From contig CP141148.1 of assembly GCA_035235625.1 (NCBI GenBank), forward strand, positions 1,922,001 through 1,986,000: a DNA stretch of 64,000 bases, in the 5' to 3' direction. Under the pieces are notes generated by a model, which had not been told where the DNA came from, did no database searches, and was given only the letters and a program-made list of their open reading frames with translations. The position numbers and the translations under genes are program-made. How positions within the stretch are numbered: position 1 is the first letter of the stretch; every line of letters starts with the position of its first letter. Positions 40,921-52,382 of the stretch are shown piece by piece. The DNA is from Saururus chinensis (lineage: Eukaryota > Streptophyta > Magnoliopsida > Piperales > Saururaceae).

Positions 40921-41693
40921 TGTTGGGTGGTGCAGTAGAAGCTTGGTGGTGAGCCCGGCCTTGTGGATGTGCAAACATATTATATTTGTGTTCCTCTCAA
41001 TCAAATTACATGCATATACACATAAACACATATAAGCAGTAGTAAATTCAGATTACTTTAAATTAATATAAAATAAAGCAAAGATTAAATACTACTAAAC
41101 TTTAGGGGCTGAGCCCCAAGGACATGGTAATCACCTTGCATGACCTCTTAGTTATATCAAGTATAATAATGAGAAATTAGAATTACCTCTTGTGATGAAT
41201 CCTTCTCTTGAAAGTCAAGAGAGAAAACCCTTCTTCTTCTTGCTAATTCGCTGGGAATTATTAGCTTGTGATAGGGCTTTTGATCACCACACACCAAAGG
41301 AGAGAAAAATTTTCATGTCTACACTTGTTCTCGTTGAAGAGGAGAAGACAATTTTTCTCTGCACTTTTCTTATGGGAGAGAAGAACAAAAACCAAGAGCT
41401 TTTCTGTTTTTCGTCACAGGAGAGAAAACGAAGCCCAGAGTGTGTTCTGTTTTTCGTCCCAGAGAGAAAAAAAAGGAAGCACGCATGTATCTCTATTTTT
41501 GCGTCGTGTATATGTTTTAATGAGTGGGCGGTTGTTATATTTATAACTGCCCCACGTGATAGACTTTAGATAGGATTTATTAATCCTATCTCTAATGGGA
41601 AAAATGGAGCCCAACTCATTCACATTTCCTTCATATCCCGACGCTCTCTCTATGTTTCCGGTTTACATGAGTACTTTACCCACAAGACCAACA
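40921..41693 (-). repeat. 3' LTR of the copia element
   Basis: Plus-strand ends tgttgggtgg and gaccaaca, giving the inverted ends TGTTGG...CCAACA typical of copia LTRs. It contains a TATA-like and GA-rich region (41190-41500) that reads as open frames by chance on the plus strand. Confidence 0.95.
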
Positions 41694-41705
41694 TCCCCCA
41701 CTTGG
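41694..41705 (-). other. Polypurine tract of the copia element
   Basis: On the minus strand aagtggggga stands directly before the LTR start tgttgg. Confidence 0.85.
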
Positions 41706-41859
41706 GTGAGGTGCCCACGAACCAGACAATAACTTGTGCACCTAGTTCTGTCTTAGTCTAACCTGTAGGCAAAAATGTACATACTGAACTCCACAGGAGC
41801 TGCCGCCCTAGCCTTGTCGAAGTCCTATACTATGAACATGCACTACAACAAATCGCAGT

Positions 41860-41977
41860 ATTAGTGACGCATATCAGCGTCGCTAATAATACCATAAGCG
41901 TCGCTAATATTAGCGACGCATAAAAATGTTGCTAAATACGTTGATAAAAGTACAGTCATTACTGCTTATTAGCGACG
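41860..41977. repeat. Left subterminal TTAGCGACG repeats of the CACTA element
   Basis: Five or more copies of ttagcgacgc/gcgtcgctaa in both orientations within 120 bp, continuing beyond the inserted solo LTR from 46880 to 47235. The near-inverted arrangement allows short stems. Confidence 0.88.
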
Positions 41978-41982
41978 CTTAC
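41978..41982. other. Target-site duplication cttac (left) of the solo LTR
   Basis: cttac is repeated exactly at 46875-46879 after the LTR end ggaccttaca. Confidence 0.9.
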
Positions 41983-42839
41983 TGTAACGCCCGAGATTTT
42001 TCACACATTTTCCTTAAAATTCACAGAAAATTTTTGCAATATAACGTCTGTAAATCGGAGGAAAAATGATGAAATCAAAACATGATAAAACAGTTTATCA
42101 TTTAAAACACTAAACATCTATTTTCCATCTAAATATTTTCATCATACGGTCAATCATCGTACAACTAAAGCAAATATCATCAGGCGCTACTCGAAAACAC
42201 ACGTACGAATAAATTACTATGATCATAGACTTTAAATACAAATCCCTCCCATGCATCCCTGAGTACAAGTCCCATAACAGTCCACAGACTAATCCAAATG
42301 AAAGTCCAGAATAATAAACATCTCGACGTCTCATCTCACCCAATACAAGAGATCGTGGCACAAATAAACTCGCAGTGAGTCAAGCATATACCTGAGTCAA
42401 TGGGAATCAATCCACCAGTGAAATGAACATCCATCTCCAGGAGCTCCCCGCACAACCTACAAAACCTCCCGTACAACGGGGCTAAAAAGTAGGGTGATGA
42501 ATATTTTCATACTCAGTAGGAAAATACCAAGTAGGGGAAATCCCAAACGGTGAACTCAATAAGTTCAAAAATACATGCGTTCATGCAACTCAAACATGAA
42601 GCAAATAGGCATATCAATATCATGCTCATACGCATACAATCATACCAAATGTACCATCGTGCCAAAGTCATACCAAATGCATCATCAAATTAAACTTACA
42701 CAAACACCCTTATCCAGGGTCTTACAAACTTACTTGTACCACCGTATGCTTACTCATACAACGTACGCATACTTGTAAGACCTTACTCGTACAATCATAC
42801 TCCTACGATCTTACTCGTACAGCTTACACAAAACCACAC

Positions 42840-43160
42840 TTACTGTCTTACTCAGAAACATACTCTCACAATCGTACTCATACACATACTCTTATAATTG
42901 TGCTCATACTCATACGCTTATAGTCGTGCTCATACTCATACACTTACAATCGTACACATACACTTACAATCGTGCTCATACTCATACACTTACAATCGTA
43001 CACATACACATACGCTTACAGTCGTGCTCATACTCATACACTTATAGTCGTGCTTATACACATACTCTTACAGTCCTGCTCATACACATACTCTTACAGT
43101 CCTGCTCATACACATATGCTTACAGTCGTACTCATACTCATAATCGTACACATACTATCG
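42840..43160. repeat. Tandem array of catactcatacacttacaatcgt-type units (copy A)
   Basis: Units of about 22-24 bp built from catacwcatackcttayagtcgtgct, some 13 copies, with loosely related words from 42700. Copy C has a shorter version at 61320-61510. Confidence 0.8.
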
Positions 43161-43489
43161 ACCACTGAAGCTCATTACAACTAATAAGCTCCAATGTCGA
43201 AATGGAAAAGAATGCCACTGAGGTATCACCTTAACCTCCGGGGAAACACTAGACGCCATGGACTTTTCCAAACGTAAGGCATACCAATGCTCATGGGGCA
43301 CTGGATCAAACAGGTAAGAGTAGATCCATGATACTACTTACCTAAGCGCACAAACATAAATACCCACACATAAGGGGTCATACAGTTGCCCACCATAATG
43401 GGTCTTACAGTGCCATTGCTACTCTTGGGTAGAAAACATACAGTGCCACTTAGGCAGAAACATATAGTGCCACTCTTGGGTGGAATCAT

Positions 43490-43795
43490 ACAACACTCTC
43501 AACAGAGTATCAAACGTCTGGGCTTATATAGCACACAGACCAAATCAAAACATACTTCGCTCTCAAAAGAGCATCAAACGTCTGGGCTTCATGCAGCACA
43601 CAGACAAAATCAGAAACATACATCGCTCTCAACAGAGCATCAGACGTTTGGGCTTCATACAACACACAGACAAAGTAAAAAATGTACATCGCTCTCAACA
43701 GAGCAACAAACGTCTAGGCTTATATAGCACGCAGACCAAATCAGAAACAACGTCGCTCTCAGCAGAGCATCAAACGTCCGGTGTTCTATATAGCA
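43490..43795. repeat. Tandem array, 63-66-bp unit with cgctctcaacagagc (copy A)
   Basis: About 4.5 units, each with cgctctcaacagagcatcaa, acgtctgggctt and agcacacagaccaaatca. The core gctctcaacagagc is an imperfect stem-loop (gctct/agagc). Open frames on both strands here are repeat artefacts. Confidence 0.88.
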
Positions 43796-44574
43796 CATAG
43801 ACAACATCCCGCAGGATAAACACCATGGCAAGACATGAGAAATGCTCGACCGACTCATTAGCAACCAGCTCAAACACGGAACTTAATCCGTCGAACCCTC
43901 AGGTCTCAAACTCACATCTCTATCATTAGTTGTGCTTATAATTCAAGTTTGAATTAAGTATATTATGCGGTACAATTATGCCACACAAACTCACCGTCCT
44001 CGACTGATCAAACTGAAGCAGAGCCCCATCAAAACCCTAGTTCGTCAAAGCAGCAGACTTCACTTACCCGTCCACATCATGGACAAAACTCATCATACAT
44101 CAAACCCTTACAGTCTTACATACTTCATCATCCACCTTATGGCCAAATCATCTTACACTGACCTCATCAAATGACGCTCCTCAGAGCCAACCCAGTTATC
44201 GCCCTCTTACTTATATCTCACTGATTATGCTTATTTTTTACTTCATAATCTGTAGGTTATGCTTGTACAATTATGCACACTCTTACTGTCTGACAATCAC
44301 CCAACATACAATCCAACCCAAACCGATCCATTCTAATCCTTGCTCGTCATATTCATATTCTCTGTCATCCGTCATACGCTTACACATCCATATCCAAATC
44401 CAGACAAAGCCTCTATCACCTCTTACTGTCCATCGCCCATACCTCTGCCCACGTACACTTACACGCATCCATAGCATAGTCAAATAGTCATCATACATAC
44501 GTATATCTATCACACATACATATAATATACACATACTGTCATACATATGCAGCTTACAAACATGCTCACTAGTC

Positions 44575-45000
44575 ATCACTAGTGCATACATACATACGTC
44601 AAACATACACGCTAGCCATCACTAGCACATGCATACATACGTCAAACATACACGCTAGCCATCACTAGCACATGCATACATACGTCAAACATACACGCTA
44701 GCCATCACTAGCACATGCATACATACGTCAAACATACACGCTAGCCATCACTAGCACATGCATACATACGTCAAACATACACGCTAGCCATCACTAGCAC
44801 ATGCATAATCCATACATACTCCAAACATGCACGCTAGCCATCACTAGCACATGCATAATCCAAACATACTTTAAACATGCCCGCTAGCCATCACTAGCAC
44901 ATGCATACATACGTCAACATACATGCTAGCCATCACTAGCACATATTCAATCAACATGCGAAACTTACCAACAAACACGCTAGTCATCACTAGCACAGAC
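44575..45000. repeat. Tandem array, 43-bp unit with gctagccatcactagc (copy A)
   Basis: From 44611 five near-perfect 43-bp units (gctagccatcactagcacat, then gcatacatacgtcaaacata, cac), then diverged units to about 45000. The core gctagccatcactagc is an imperfect palindrome. Perfect identity among the five units means very recent expansion after the older units. Confidence 0.92.
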
Positions 45001-46879
45001 TTACATCCAACATACTTATAGCCAACATGCATGTCATATGCATTTCAACATGCCATATAATCGTGCTTACATGCATATCATGCAATTGGGTCATTACATA
45101 ACATCCAAAGCATGGAATCATACAATCCTAGCATGTTGCTACTCATTCAAAGCATGCTATCATGAAATTACGAGTTCAAAGCTCTCCTACCTTGTAATCA
45201 TGGCGTTCGATGGCAAGCACACAACGGTGGCGGCGTCGGTGGTGGAGTTGGTGGCCAAAACCGTTGCCTGGATGAGAGAGTTGCTATCCCGAGGATTTTA
45301 GGAAGCGCCGGAACTAGTCACGACCAAACAGGGTGTCAGAAATCAATGCGGTAAAACCTGCGATCCACGGCAGCACACTAGGGCAGCCGGGAGAAAAGTC
45401 AAGCCAACATATGTGGCAGTGCGACCAAATGTCGAGGGTATACTCACTAAAGATCGGCCGGTGGCTAAAATGTGCACAGCTGGCCACAGGACGTCAAAAT
45501 TAGCCGTGGACAGCACCCAACGGCAACGATTTTAGTCAACAAAAGCCCACATAAGGGCGGAGAGCGTGGAGCAACGCTCGAGGACAAAGGAAGGGTGGAG
45601 GAGGGCTATGTGTCAACTCCACTCGATGGCAAAGCCGACCGATGGTCAGGTGGCGCGAATGTGGCGCCTAACCCAGAAGTACACGCGTGGCCACATGCAC
45701 ACGCGGCCCAAAGGGGCGGGGGAGAGGGCTGAAAGGGGGCAATCCAAGGCCCACAAAAGGCCAACAGGGCCAAGGCCCTAGCTATGGCTAATCTAAGCAG
45801 CGACATCGCCTATTGCCACCCACAGCTAACACACGTAGTGTGGGCGGCTGTGCATCTTGCGTAGTATAGGGCAAGGCAAGCGGCCCATTCCGAGCAGAGG
45901 TGTAATTAGCCAAGTGGGGCTAACCCTCACTGTCGTTGAGCCGAGGCAGAGCCCATAATGGCCAAATGGCCCACAACTCGCCAATAGCAACGACCCGAGA
46001 AGCACCCAAAGCGTCTAATAGGGCGGAGCAATACAATAGGGGCGAGGCGGGGTCAAAAACGGTAAACCCCTACCGACACCGGGTCGAGGTAGGCTGGACG
46101 GAGTCCTACCGGTGACCGGACAATGACCGAAAACACATCGGCGTCCAAAAAAATCCCACGGACAGTGAGATGGAATAGTAGAAACAAAACCCGACCAAAG
46201 CGCCGGTAGCTCACCACGGAGCGAACAAAGCATGGCGGCAGCTCTAGCCAGCGCCTATGGGTTTCTAGCGGCCAACTAAACATAAGTCTAGTTGAGAGCG
46301 GCCGCAAACAATGTCAAAATCGTACACCCACAGTTCAAAAACGGGATTGAAGGAGAGAAAAACTCGAAAAAAGGTTAGGTACCTCGTGGAGGAGCGAAGA
46401 GGCCGTGGCGGCGGTCATAGCCAGTACCTACGGACTCGTGGCGATGAGGCAAAGCACATCCTGACAAGAATCGGTAGAATCCGATGTTGGAGGAGGGAGA
46501 ACGGAGCGACCGTAAATGGGCTCAGGTTTCTCTCTTTTCTCTCTGGACGTGAAAAACTTACTGACTTCGAAAGTTTATAAATGTCGGTTCTGTAATCCGA
46601 CGGATCATTTATATATAATCTTTTAATTTTTACATTCATGTCCCTAACACGCGTTCACCTACCGGTTACGCGTTGTAGTTCCAAAATTTGCGCCATAAGC
46701 ACGCAGCGAGGCCCGTGGCCTGCGACTAAGCCCCACACCTAACTCTACGGGTATAAATACAGGGGAAAAATACATAAATATGAATATGCCGAAGCATCAC
46801 ATTTTCCCGCTGAAAATGACAAGAAAAATAGCAAGAAAATCATAGAAAATCGTAGAAAAATCAGGGACCTTACACTTAC

Positions 46880-47240
46880 AGTAAGCATCGCTAATACGTT
46901 ACTATTAGCGACACTTATGACTAAGCGTCGCTAATAGTTAGTTATTAGCAACGCTTAATATACGTCGCTAATTATAAAAAAATATTTAAAAAATAATAAT
47001 GAAAATAAATTTCTAAAAAATGAAATAAAAAAATTTATTTTCTATTAGCGGCGCTCACAAAAACGTTGCTAATAATAATAAAAAATTTTAAAATAAAATA
47101 AAATAAATAATTTTCAAAAAAATAAAATAAAAAATTTTATTTTTATATTAGCGACGCTTAGAAAAGTGCCGCTAATGTAAAATAAAAATAAAAAAATAAA
47201 AGTCATTAGCGACGCTTTTATAAAAGCGTCGCTAAAAACT
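46880..47240. repeat. CACTA subterminal repeats continued
   Basis: Alternating tattagcgacgct and agcgtcgctaat words separated by A/T-only spacers, directly continuing the left subterminal region. Confidence 0.85.
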
Positions 47241-47309
47241 TAATAAATTAATAAAAAAAACTCGCTGGCTACATGATGCCGCCGACGGGGGATTGGAATC
47301 CAGTCTATC

Positions 47310-48640
47310 AACCAGATGAGAGGGGGTGGTAGAACAGGGAGGGGGAGAGGGGGTCCAGAGCCGGGGAGGAGGGAGGGGAGCAGGGGGGTCCAGAGCAGGA
47401 GGTGGGGGTAAAGAGGGGAATGGGGGGAGGGGGGAGAGGGGAGCATGGGGGGTCCAGAGCCGGGGAGGGGGAGAGAGGGGAGCAGGGGGGTCTAGAGCCG
47501 GGGAGTAGGGGGGGGGGGGGAATCAGAGGGAGAGAAGGGGGAGAGGGGCGGAGCGGGGAGGGCTTCCTTCCTCCGGCAGCCCCCCATTCCCGGGGTGGAA
47601 TCAAAGGGAGAGAAGGGGGGAGCAAGGGGGAGGGCCGCCTTCCTCCGGCAGCCCCCACTCCCGTGGGGAATCAGAGGGAGAGAAGGGGGAGGGGCGGAGT
47701 GGGGGAGGGCCGCCTTCCTCCGACAGCCCCTCACTCCCCGACTCCATCCCTCCTCCTCCCCCCTTCTAATTTCCTCCGAAAATCGAGAGGGAGAGGAGAG
47801 GGGGAGCAGGGGGTTGAGGAGGGGGTTGTAGGTGGGAGAAGGGAGGAGCAGGTGGAGGCGGCGGAGGGAAGGCGGAGGCAGCAGAAGGGGGAGAGGGGCG
47901 GAGCAGGGGAGGGCCACCTTCCTCCGGCAGCCCCCATTCCCGGGTGGAATCAAAGGGAGAGAAGGGGGAGGGGGAGCAGGGGTGGAGGGCCGCCTTCTTC
48001 CGGCAGCCCCCCACTCTTGGGGGGGAATTAGAGGGAGAGAAGGGGGGAGGGGCAGAGTGGGGGGAAGGCCGCCTTCCTCCACAAGCCCCTCACTCCCCGG
48101 CTCCGCCCCTCCTCCTCCCCCCCCATCTGATTTCCCCTCTAAAAATCAGAGGGAGAGAAGAGGGGGAGCAGGGGTTGAGGAGGGGGGTTGTAGGTGGGAG
48201 AGGAGGGAGTAGGCGGAGGCGGCGGGCCGGCGGAAGCCACAGGGCGGCGGAGGTGCATCTGCGTCACAAATGGGAAAGGGGGATCGGGAGGGAGGAGGCG
48301 GAAGAGGCGGGGCGAGGGGAGGAGGAGGCGGTGCGGCGGGGAAGCGGAGGCGGGGGTGCATCACAGATGGGAAAGGGGGACCGGGAGGGAGGAGAGGGAA
48401 CCAGAGTGGGTGGGGTCTGGGGCAAGGCCGGGCGAGGGGAGGAGGAGGCAGCAGAAGAGGCGGGGCGGTGGAGGCGAGGGTGCGTCATAGAGGGGAAAGG
48501 GGGCCGGGAGTGAGGAGGGGGAACCAGAAGGGGGGGGGTGTCCAGGGCAAGGCTGGGCAAGGGGAGGAGGAGGCAGCAGAGGCGGAGATGGTGGCGGAGG
48601 AGGCAGCAGGGTGCAGAGGGGTCTGGGGGGGGCTTAAAAA
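47310..48640. repeat. Purine-rich, G-heavy repeat block inside the CACTA element
   Basis: The plus strand is dominated by ggggagaggggg, with five or more units of about 80-95 bp between 47516 and 48140, each with cctccggcagcccccattcc and gggaatcaaagggagagaag. A second set with ggcggaggcggc and gggaaagggggaycgggag follows to 48500. Long open frames (up to about 200 codons, both strands) arise because purine-only codons lack most stops. Many G-runs could form quadruplexes. Confidence 0.85.
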
Positions 48641-48644
48641 GGCC

Positions 48645-48750
48645 CGTGGTGAAATTTCCCCGTGCTGGGGAATTTCACCCTCGCGCGAAATTTCGCCACA
48701 CGGGCGTTTTGCCTGAAATTTCGCCGCACGGGCTTTTCGCCTAAAATTGT
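48645..48750. repeat. Short repeat of gcgaaatttcgcc type
   Basis: gtgaaatttccccgtgc, gcgaaatttcgccacacggg and ctgaaatttcgccgcacggg are three related words, the second and third self-complementary around gaaatttc. They separate the purine block from the subterminal repeats. Confidence 0.7.
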
Positions 48751-48769
48751 AATTTTTTTTTAAAAAAAT

Positions 48770-51700
48770 TACATTAGCGACGCTCATAGTAAGCATCGCT
48801 AATATAAGCTAATAACGACGTATACAATTTACGTCGCTAATACAACTTAGTATTAGCAACGTATAAGTGAATATGTTGGTAATACTATATTAAATTAGTG
48901 ACGTATAGTCTATATGTTGCTAATACTACATAGTATTAATGATGTATAGTCTATATGTCGCTAATATTGCATAGTATTAACGACGTATAGGATATACGTC
49001 GCTAATACATGTCCCCTCCCCTCCCTCTCTCTTCCCTCTCCTCTCTCTCCCTATCTCTCTCCTCCCTCTCTCTTCTCTCTCTCCCCTCCCTCCACCCTCT
49101 TCTCTCTCTCTCCTCTCTCCTCCCTCCCTCCACCCTCTCTCCTCCCTCTTTCTCTCTCTACCCCATCTCCCTCCCCTCTCTCTCCTTTCTCTCTCTCCCC
49201 TCTCTCCCTCTTTCTCTCTCTCCCTCTATCTCCTCTCTCCCTATTCTCTTTCCTCCCTCTTTCTCTCTCTCACCCTCTCTCTCTCCTCCCTCTCCTCTCT
49301 CCCCCTCTCTCCTCTAATTTTAATTTTTTAAGATTTATTATTCTTTAAAATTAAATTTCAAAAATAAAAATAATAATTAAAAGAAATAAATTTTTTTATT
49401 ATTTATTTTAATTTTATTTTTTATTTTAAATATATAAATAAAATAACCAAAATAACTCTCCTCTCTCTCCTCCCTCTCCTCTCTCTCCCCTCCCTCTCCT
49501 CTCTCTCTCACCCTTGTCTCTTTCTCCCCTTTCTCTCTCTCTCCTCTCTCTCTTCCCTGTCTCTCTCTCTCCTCTCTCTCTCCCCTGTCCCTCTCTCTCT
49601 CTCTTGTCTCTCTCTCCTCTCTCTCCCTTCTCTCTATCCTCCCTCCTCTCTCTCTCTCCTTCCTCCCCTCTCTCTCCTCTCTCCTCTCGCTCTCTCTCCT
49701 CCCTCCCTCACTCCCTCTCTCTCCTCTCTCTATTTTATATATTTTTTTAAAAATAATAATTAAAAAATAAACATGTATTAGCGACGTATAGGGAGAGAGA
49801 GACAAGGGAGGAGAGAGAGAAATTTTTTTATTTAATTTGTTTTAAATTGTTTATTTAAAAATTAAATAAAAAAAGAAACATATATTATCGACGTATATTA
49901 CTATACATCGCAACTACTTACACGTATTAGTGACGTATATTCTATATGTCGCTAATACATGTTTCTTTTTTTATTTTTTAATTAATTTTTAAATAAAAAA
50001 TTTAATAAAAATAAATAAATTTCCTCTCTCCCTTTTCTCTCCTCCCTCTTCTCTCTCCTCTCTCTCTCTCTCCCCTTCCCCTCTCTCCTCTCTCCCTCAC
50101 ACTCTCTCTCCTCTCTCCTCCATCTCTCTCCTCTCTCCTCCCTCCCTCTCTCTTCCCTCCCCTCCCTCTCTCTTCCCTCCCCCTCCCTCTCTTTTCCCTC
50201 CCCTCTATCTCTCTCTTCCCTCTCCTCTCTCTCCTATCTACCTACACATTATCTCTCCTCTAATTTTAATTTTTTAATATTTTTATTCTTTACAATTAAT
50301 TTTAAAAATAAAAAAATAATTTAAATAAAATACTATTAGTGACGTATATTACTATACGTCGCAACTACTTACACGTTTTAGCGACGTATAGTAATATACG
50401 TCACTAATACTAAGGGTATTAGTGACATATGTTCTATACGTCGCTAATACATGTTTCTTTTTTTATTTTTTAATTATTTTTTAAATAAAAAATTTAATAA
50501 AAATAAATAAATTTTCTCTCTCCCCTTTCTCTCCTCCCTCTTCTCTCTCCACCCTCCTCTCTCTCCCCTTCCCCTCTCTCTCCTCCCTCCCTCTCCCTCT
50601 CTCCTCCCTCCTCCCTCTCTCTTCCCTCTCCTCTCTCTCCTATCTACCTACACACTATATCTCCTCTAATTTCAAATTTTTAATATTTTTTATTCTTTAA
50701 AATTAATTTTTAAAATAAAAAATAATTAAATAAAAATATTATTAGCGACATATAGATAAATATGTTGCTATTAGTACATGTATTAGCGATGCATATACTT
50801 AGACGTCGCTAATATATGTACTAATAATGACATAGTTATCTATACGTTGCTATTAGTATTTTATTTTAATTATTTTTTTATTTTAAAAAATTAAAATTTA
50901 ATAAAAAAATTTAAAAATTAAAATAAAATTCCTCTCACCCTCCCTCTCTTCCCTCCCCTATCCCCTCTCTCTTCCCTCCCCTCTCCTGTCTCTTTCTCCT
51001 CCCTCCCTCTCCCTCTCTCTCTCTCCTCCCTCCCTCTCCCTCTCTCTCTCTCCCTCTCTCTTCCCTCCCCTCCCCTCTATCTCTCTCTTCTCTCTCCTCT
51101 CTCTCCTATCTACCTACACACTATATCTCCTCTGATTTCAAAATTTTAATATTTTTTTGTTTAAAATTATTTCTTTTGAATAAAAAAATAATTAAAAAAA
51201 ATACTAATTGTGACGTATAATTATATATGTCCCATTACTATATCATTTTAATTATTTTTTTATTTTAAAAAATAAAAAAATTAAAATTTTTTAAAAAAAT
51301 CAAAATAAAATTCCTCTCACCCTCCCTCTCTTCCCTCCCCTATCCCCTCTCTCTTCCCTCCCCTCTCCTCTCTCTCTCTCTCTCTCTTCCCTATCCTCTC
51401 TTTCTCTACCCTTTATCTCTCCACTCTCTCCCCTCTCTTCTTTCTCCTTTCTCCTTTCTCCTCTCTCTTCCCTCCCCCTCCCTCTCTCTTCCCTCCCCTC
51501 TATTTCTCTCTTCCCTATCCCCTCTCCTCTCTCTCTCTCTTCCCTCCCCTCTCCTCTCTCTCTCTTCCCTATCTTCTCTTTCTCCACCCTCTCTCTTCCC
51601 TCCCCTCTATCTCTCTCTTCCCTCTCCTCTCCCTCCTATCTACTGACACACTATCTCTCATCTAATTTTAAATTATTAATATTTTTTTATTTAAAATTAT

Positions 51701-52370
51701 ATTTTAAAATAAAAAAATATTTAAATAAAAATACTAATAGCGATGTATAGAGCTATACGTCGCTATTAGTATTTTATTTTAATTATTTTTTATTTTAAAA
51801 CCTAAAAAAATTAATAAATTTTTTTAAAAATTTAAAATAAAATTTGAATAAAAATAGGTATTAGCGACGCATGTAACTATGCATCACTAATACCAAGGGT
51901 AATAGCGACGCATACTTATATACATCGCTACTACTATTAGGTAGTAGCGACGCATAGCTATGTGTCGCTATTAGATCTTAATTTTTAATTTTTTATTTAA
52001 AATTAAGAATTATTAGCGACGTTTGGTTAAAACATCGCTATTGTTGAAATTATTAGTGACATTTATAAAAATGCGCCGTTAATAGTTTTAATTTTTTTAA
52101 AAAAAATTAATAAATATATTTTTTAGTGACGCTTATGTAAGCGTCGCTAATAATCTAAGTATTAGCGACGCATAAACGTAAACGTTGCTAAAAGGTTAGG
52201 TATTAGCAACGTTCATAGGTATGCGTCACTAATAGACTACCATTAGCGACGCATACTATTATGCATCGCTAATATTGGTTTTTTTGCGATATTTTTTTAT
52301 ATGTCGTTATTATTACTTTGTAGCGACGCATATTATTGCGACTCTTAAATAAGTGTCGCTAATACCCAAT
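48770..52370. repeat. Modular array: TTAGCGACG motifs alternating with CT-rich microsatellites
   Basis: At least five modules of about 400-600 bp between 49000 and 51770. Each has A/T-only DNA, a 150-330-bp tcycctctctct tract, a shared link word (cctatctacctacacactat, at about 50233, 50639, 51106, 51635), A/T-only DNA, and a cluster of tattagcgacgtata words. From 51850 to 52370 the subterminal repeats become dense and lead into the right end. Confidence 0.85.
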
Positions 52371-52382
52371 TTTGTTGTAGTG

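Larger units (their letters stand above)
41983..46874 (+). mobile_element. 4.9-kb solo LTR (copy A) nested in the CACTA element
   Basis: tgtaacgcccgag... to ...cagggaccttaca, 4,892 bp, with exact 5-bp duplication. No internal retroviral region lies within, so this is a solo LTR of an element with unusually long LTRs, presumably Ty3/gypsy (family inferred from the tgtaacgccc start). It holds three tandem arrays (42840-43160, 43490-43795, 44575-45000), then a GC-rich block (45190-46550) shared with copies B and C. Strand follows the usual orientation of tgtaacgccc starts and is not proven. Confidence 0.88.
41841..52382. mobile_element. Non-autonomous CACTA (En/Spm) DNA transposon, 10.5 kb with its insert
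   Basis: Both ends are cactacaaca-a-a (left 41841; right reads ttttgttgtagtg to 52382), flanked by the 3-bp duplication atg (41838-41840, 52383-52385). That combination is diagnostic for CACTA. Subterminal regions carry dozens of direct and inverted copies of tattagcgacg, the likely transposase-binding repeats. No open frame resembling a CACTA transposase (TnpA or TnpD) is seen, so it depended on another element. Without the solo LTR at 41983-46874 it is about 5.65 kb. Its body is GC-rich purine repeats (47310-48640) plus CT-rich modules (49000-51770). Confidence 0.93.

Noticed and set aside
41192-41569. Plus-strand frame of 125 codons in the copia LTR (also at 57454-57829)
   Set aside because: It occurs in both LTRs and is antisense to the element; it is LTR sequence, not a gene.
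43386-43873. CRISPR-like spacing in the 63-66-bp and 43-bp arrays
   Set aside because: The units are contiguous tandem repeats without unique spacers, in a plant LTR.
47308-48796. Long Gly/Arg- and Pro/Ser-rich frames (up to 209 codons) on both strands
   Set aside because: The purine-only repeat block lacks T-containing stop codons; peptide content is low-complexity and simply mirrors the repeats.
49009-51660. Ser/Leu/Pro and Arg/Glu frames over CT tracts
   Set aside because: Microsatellite translation only.
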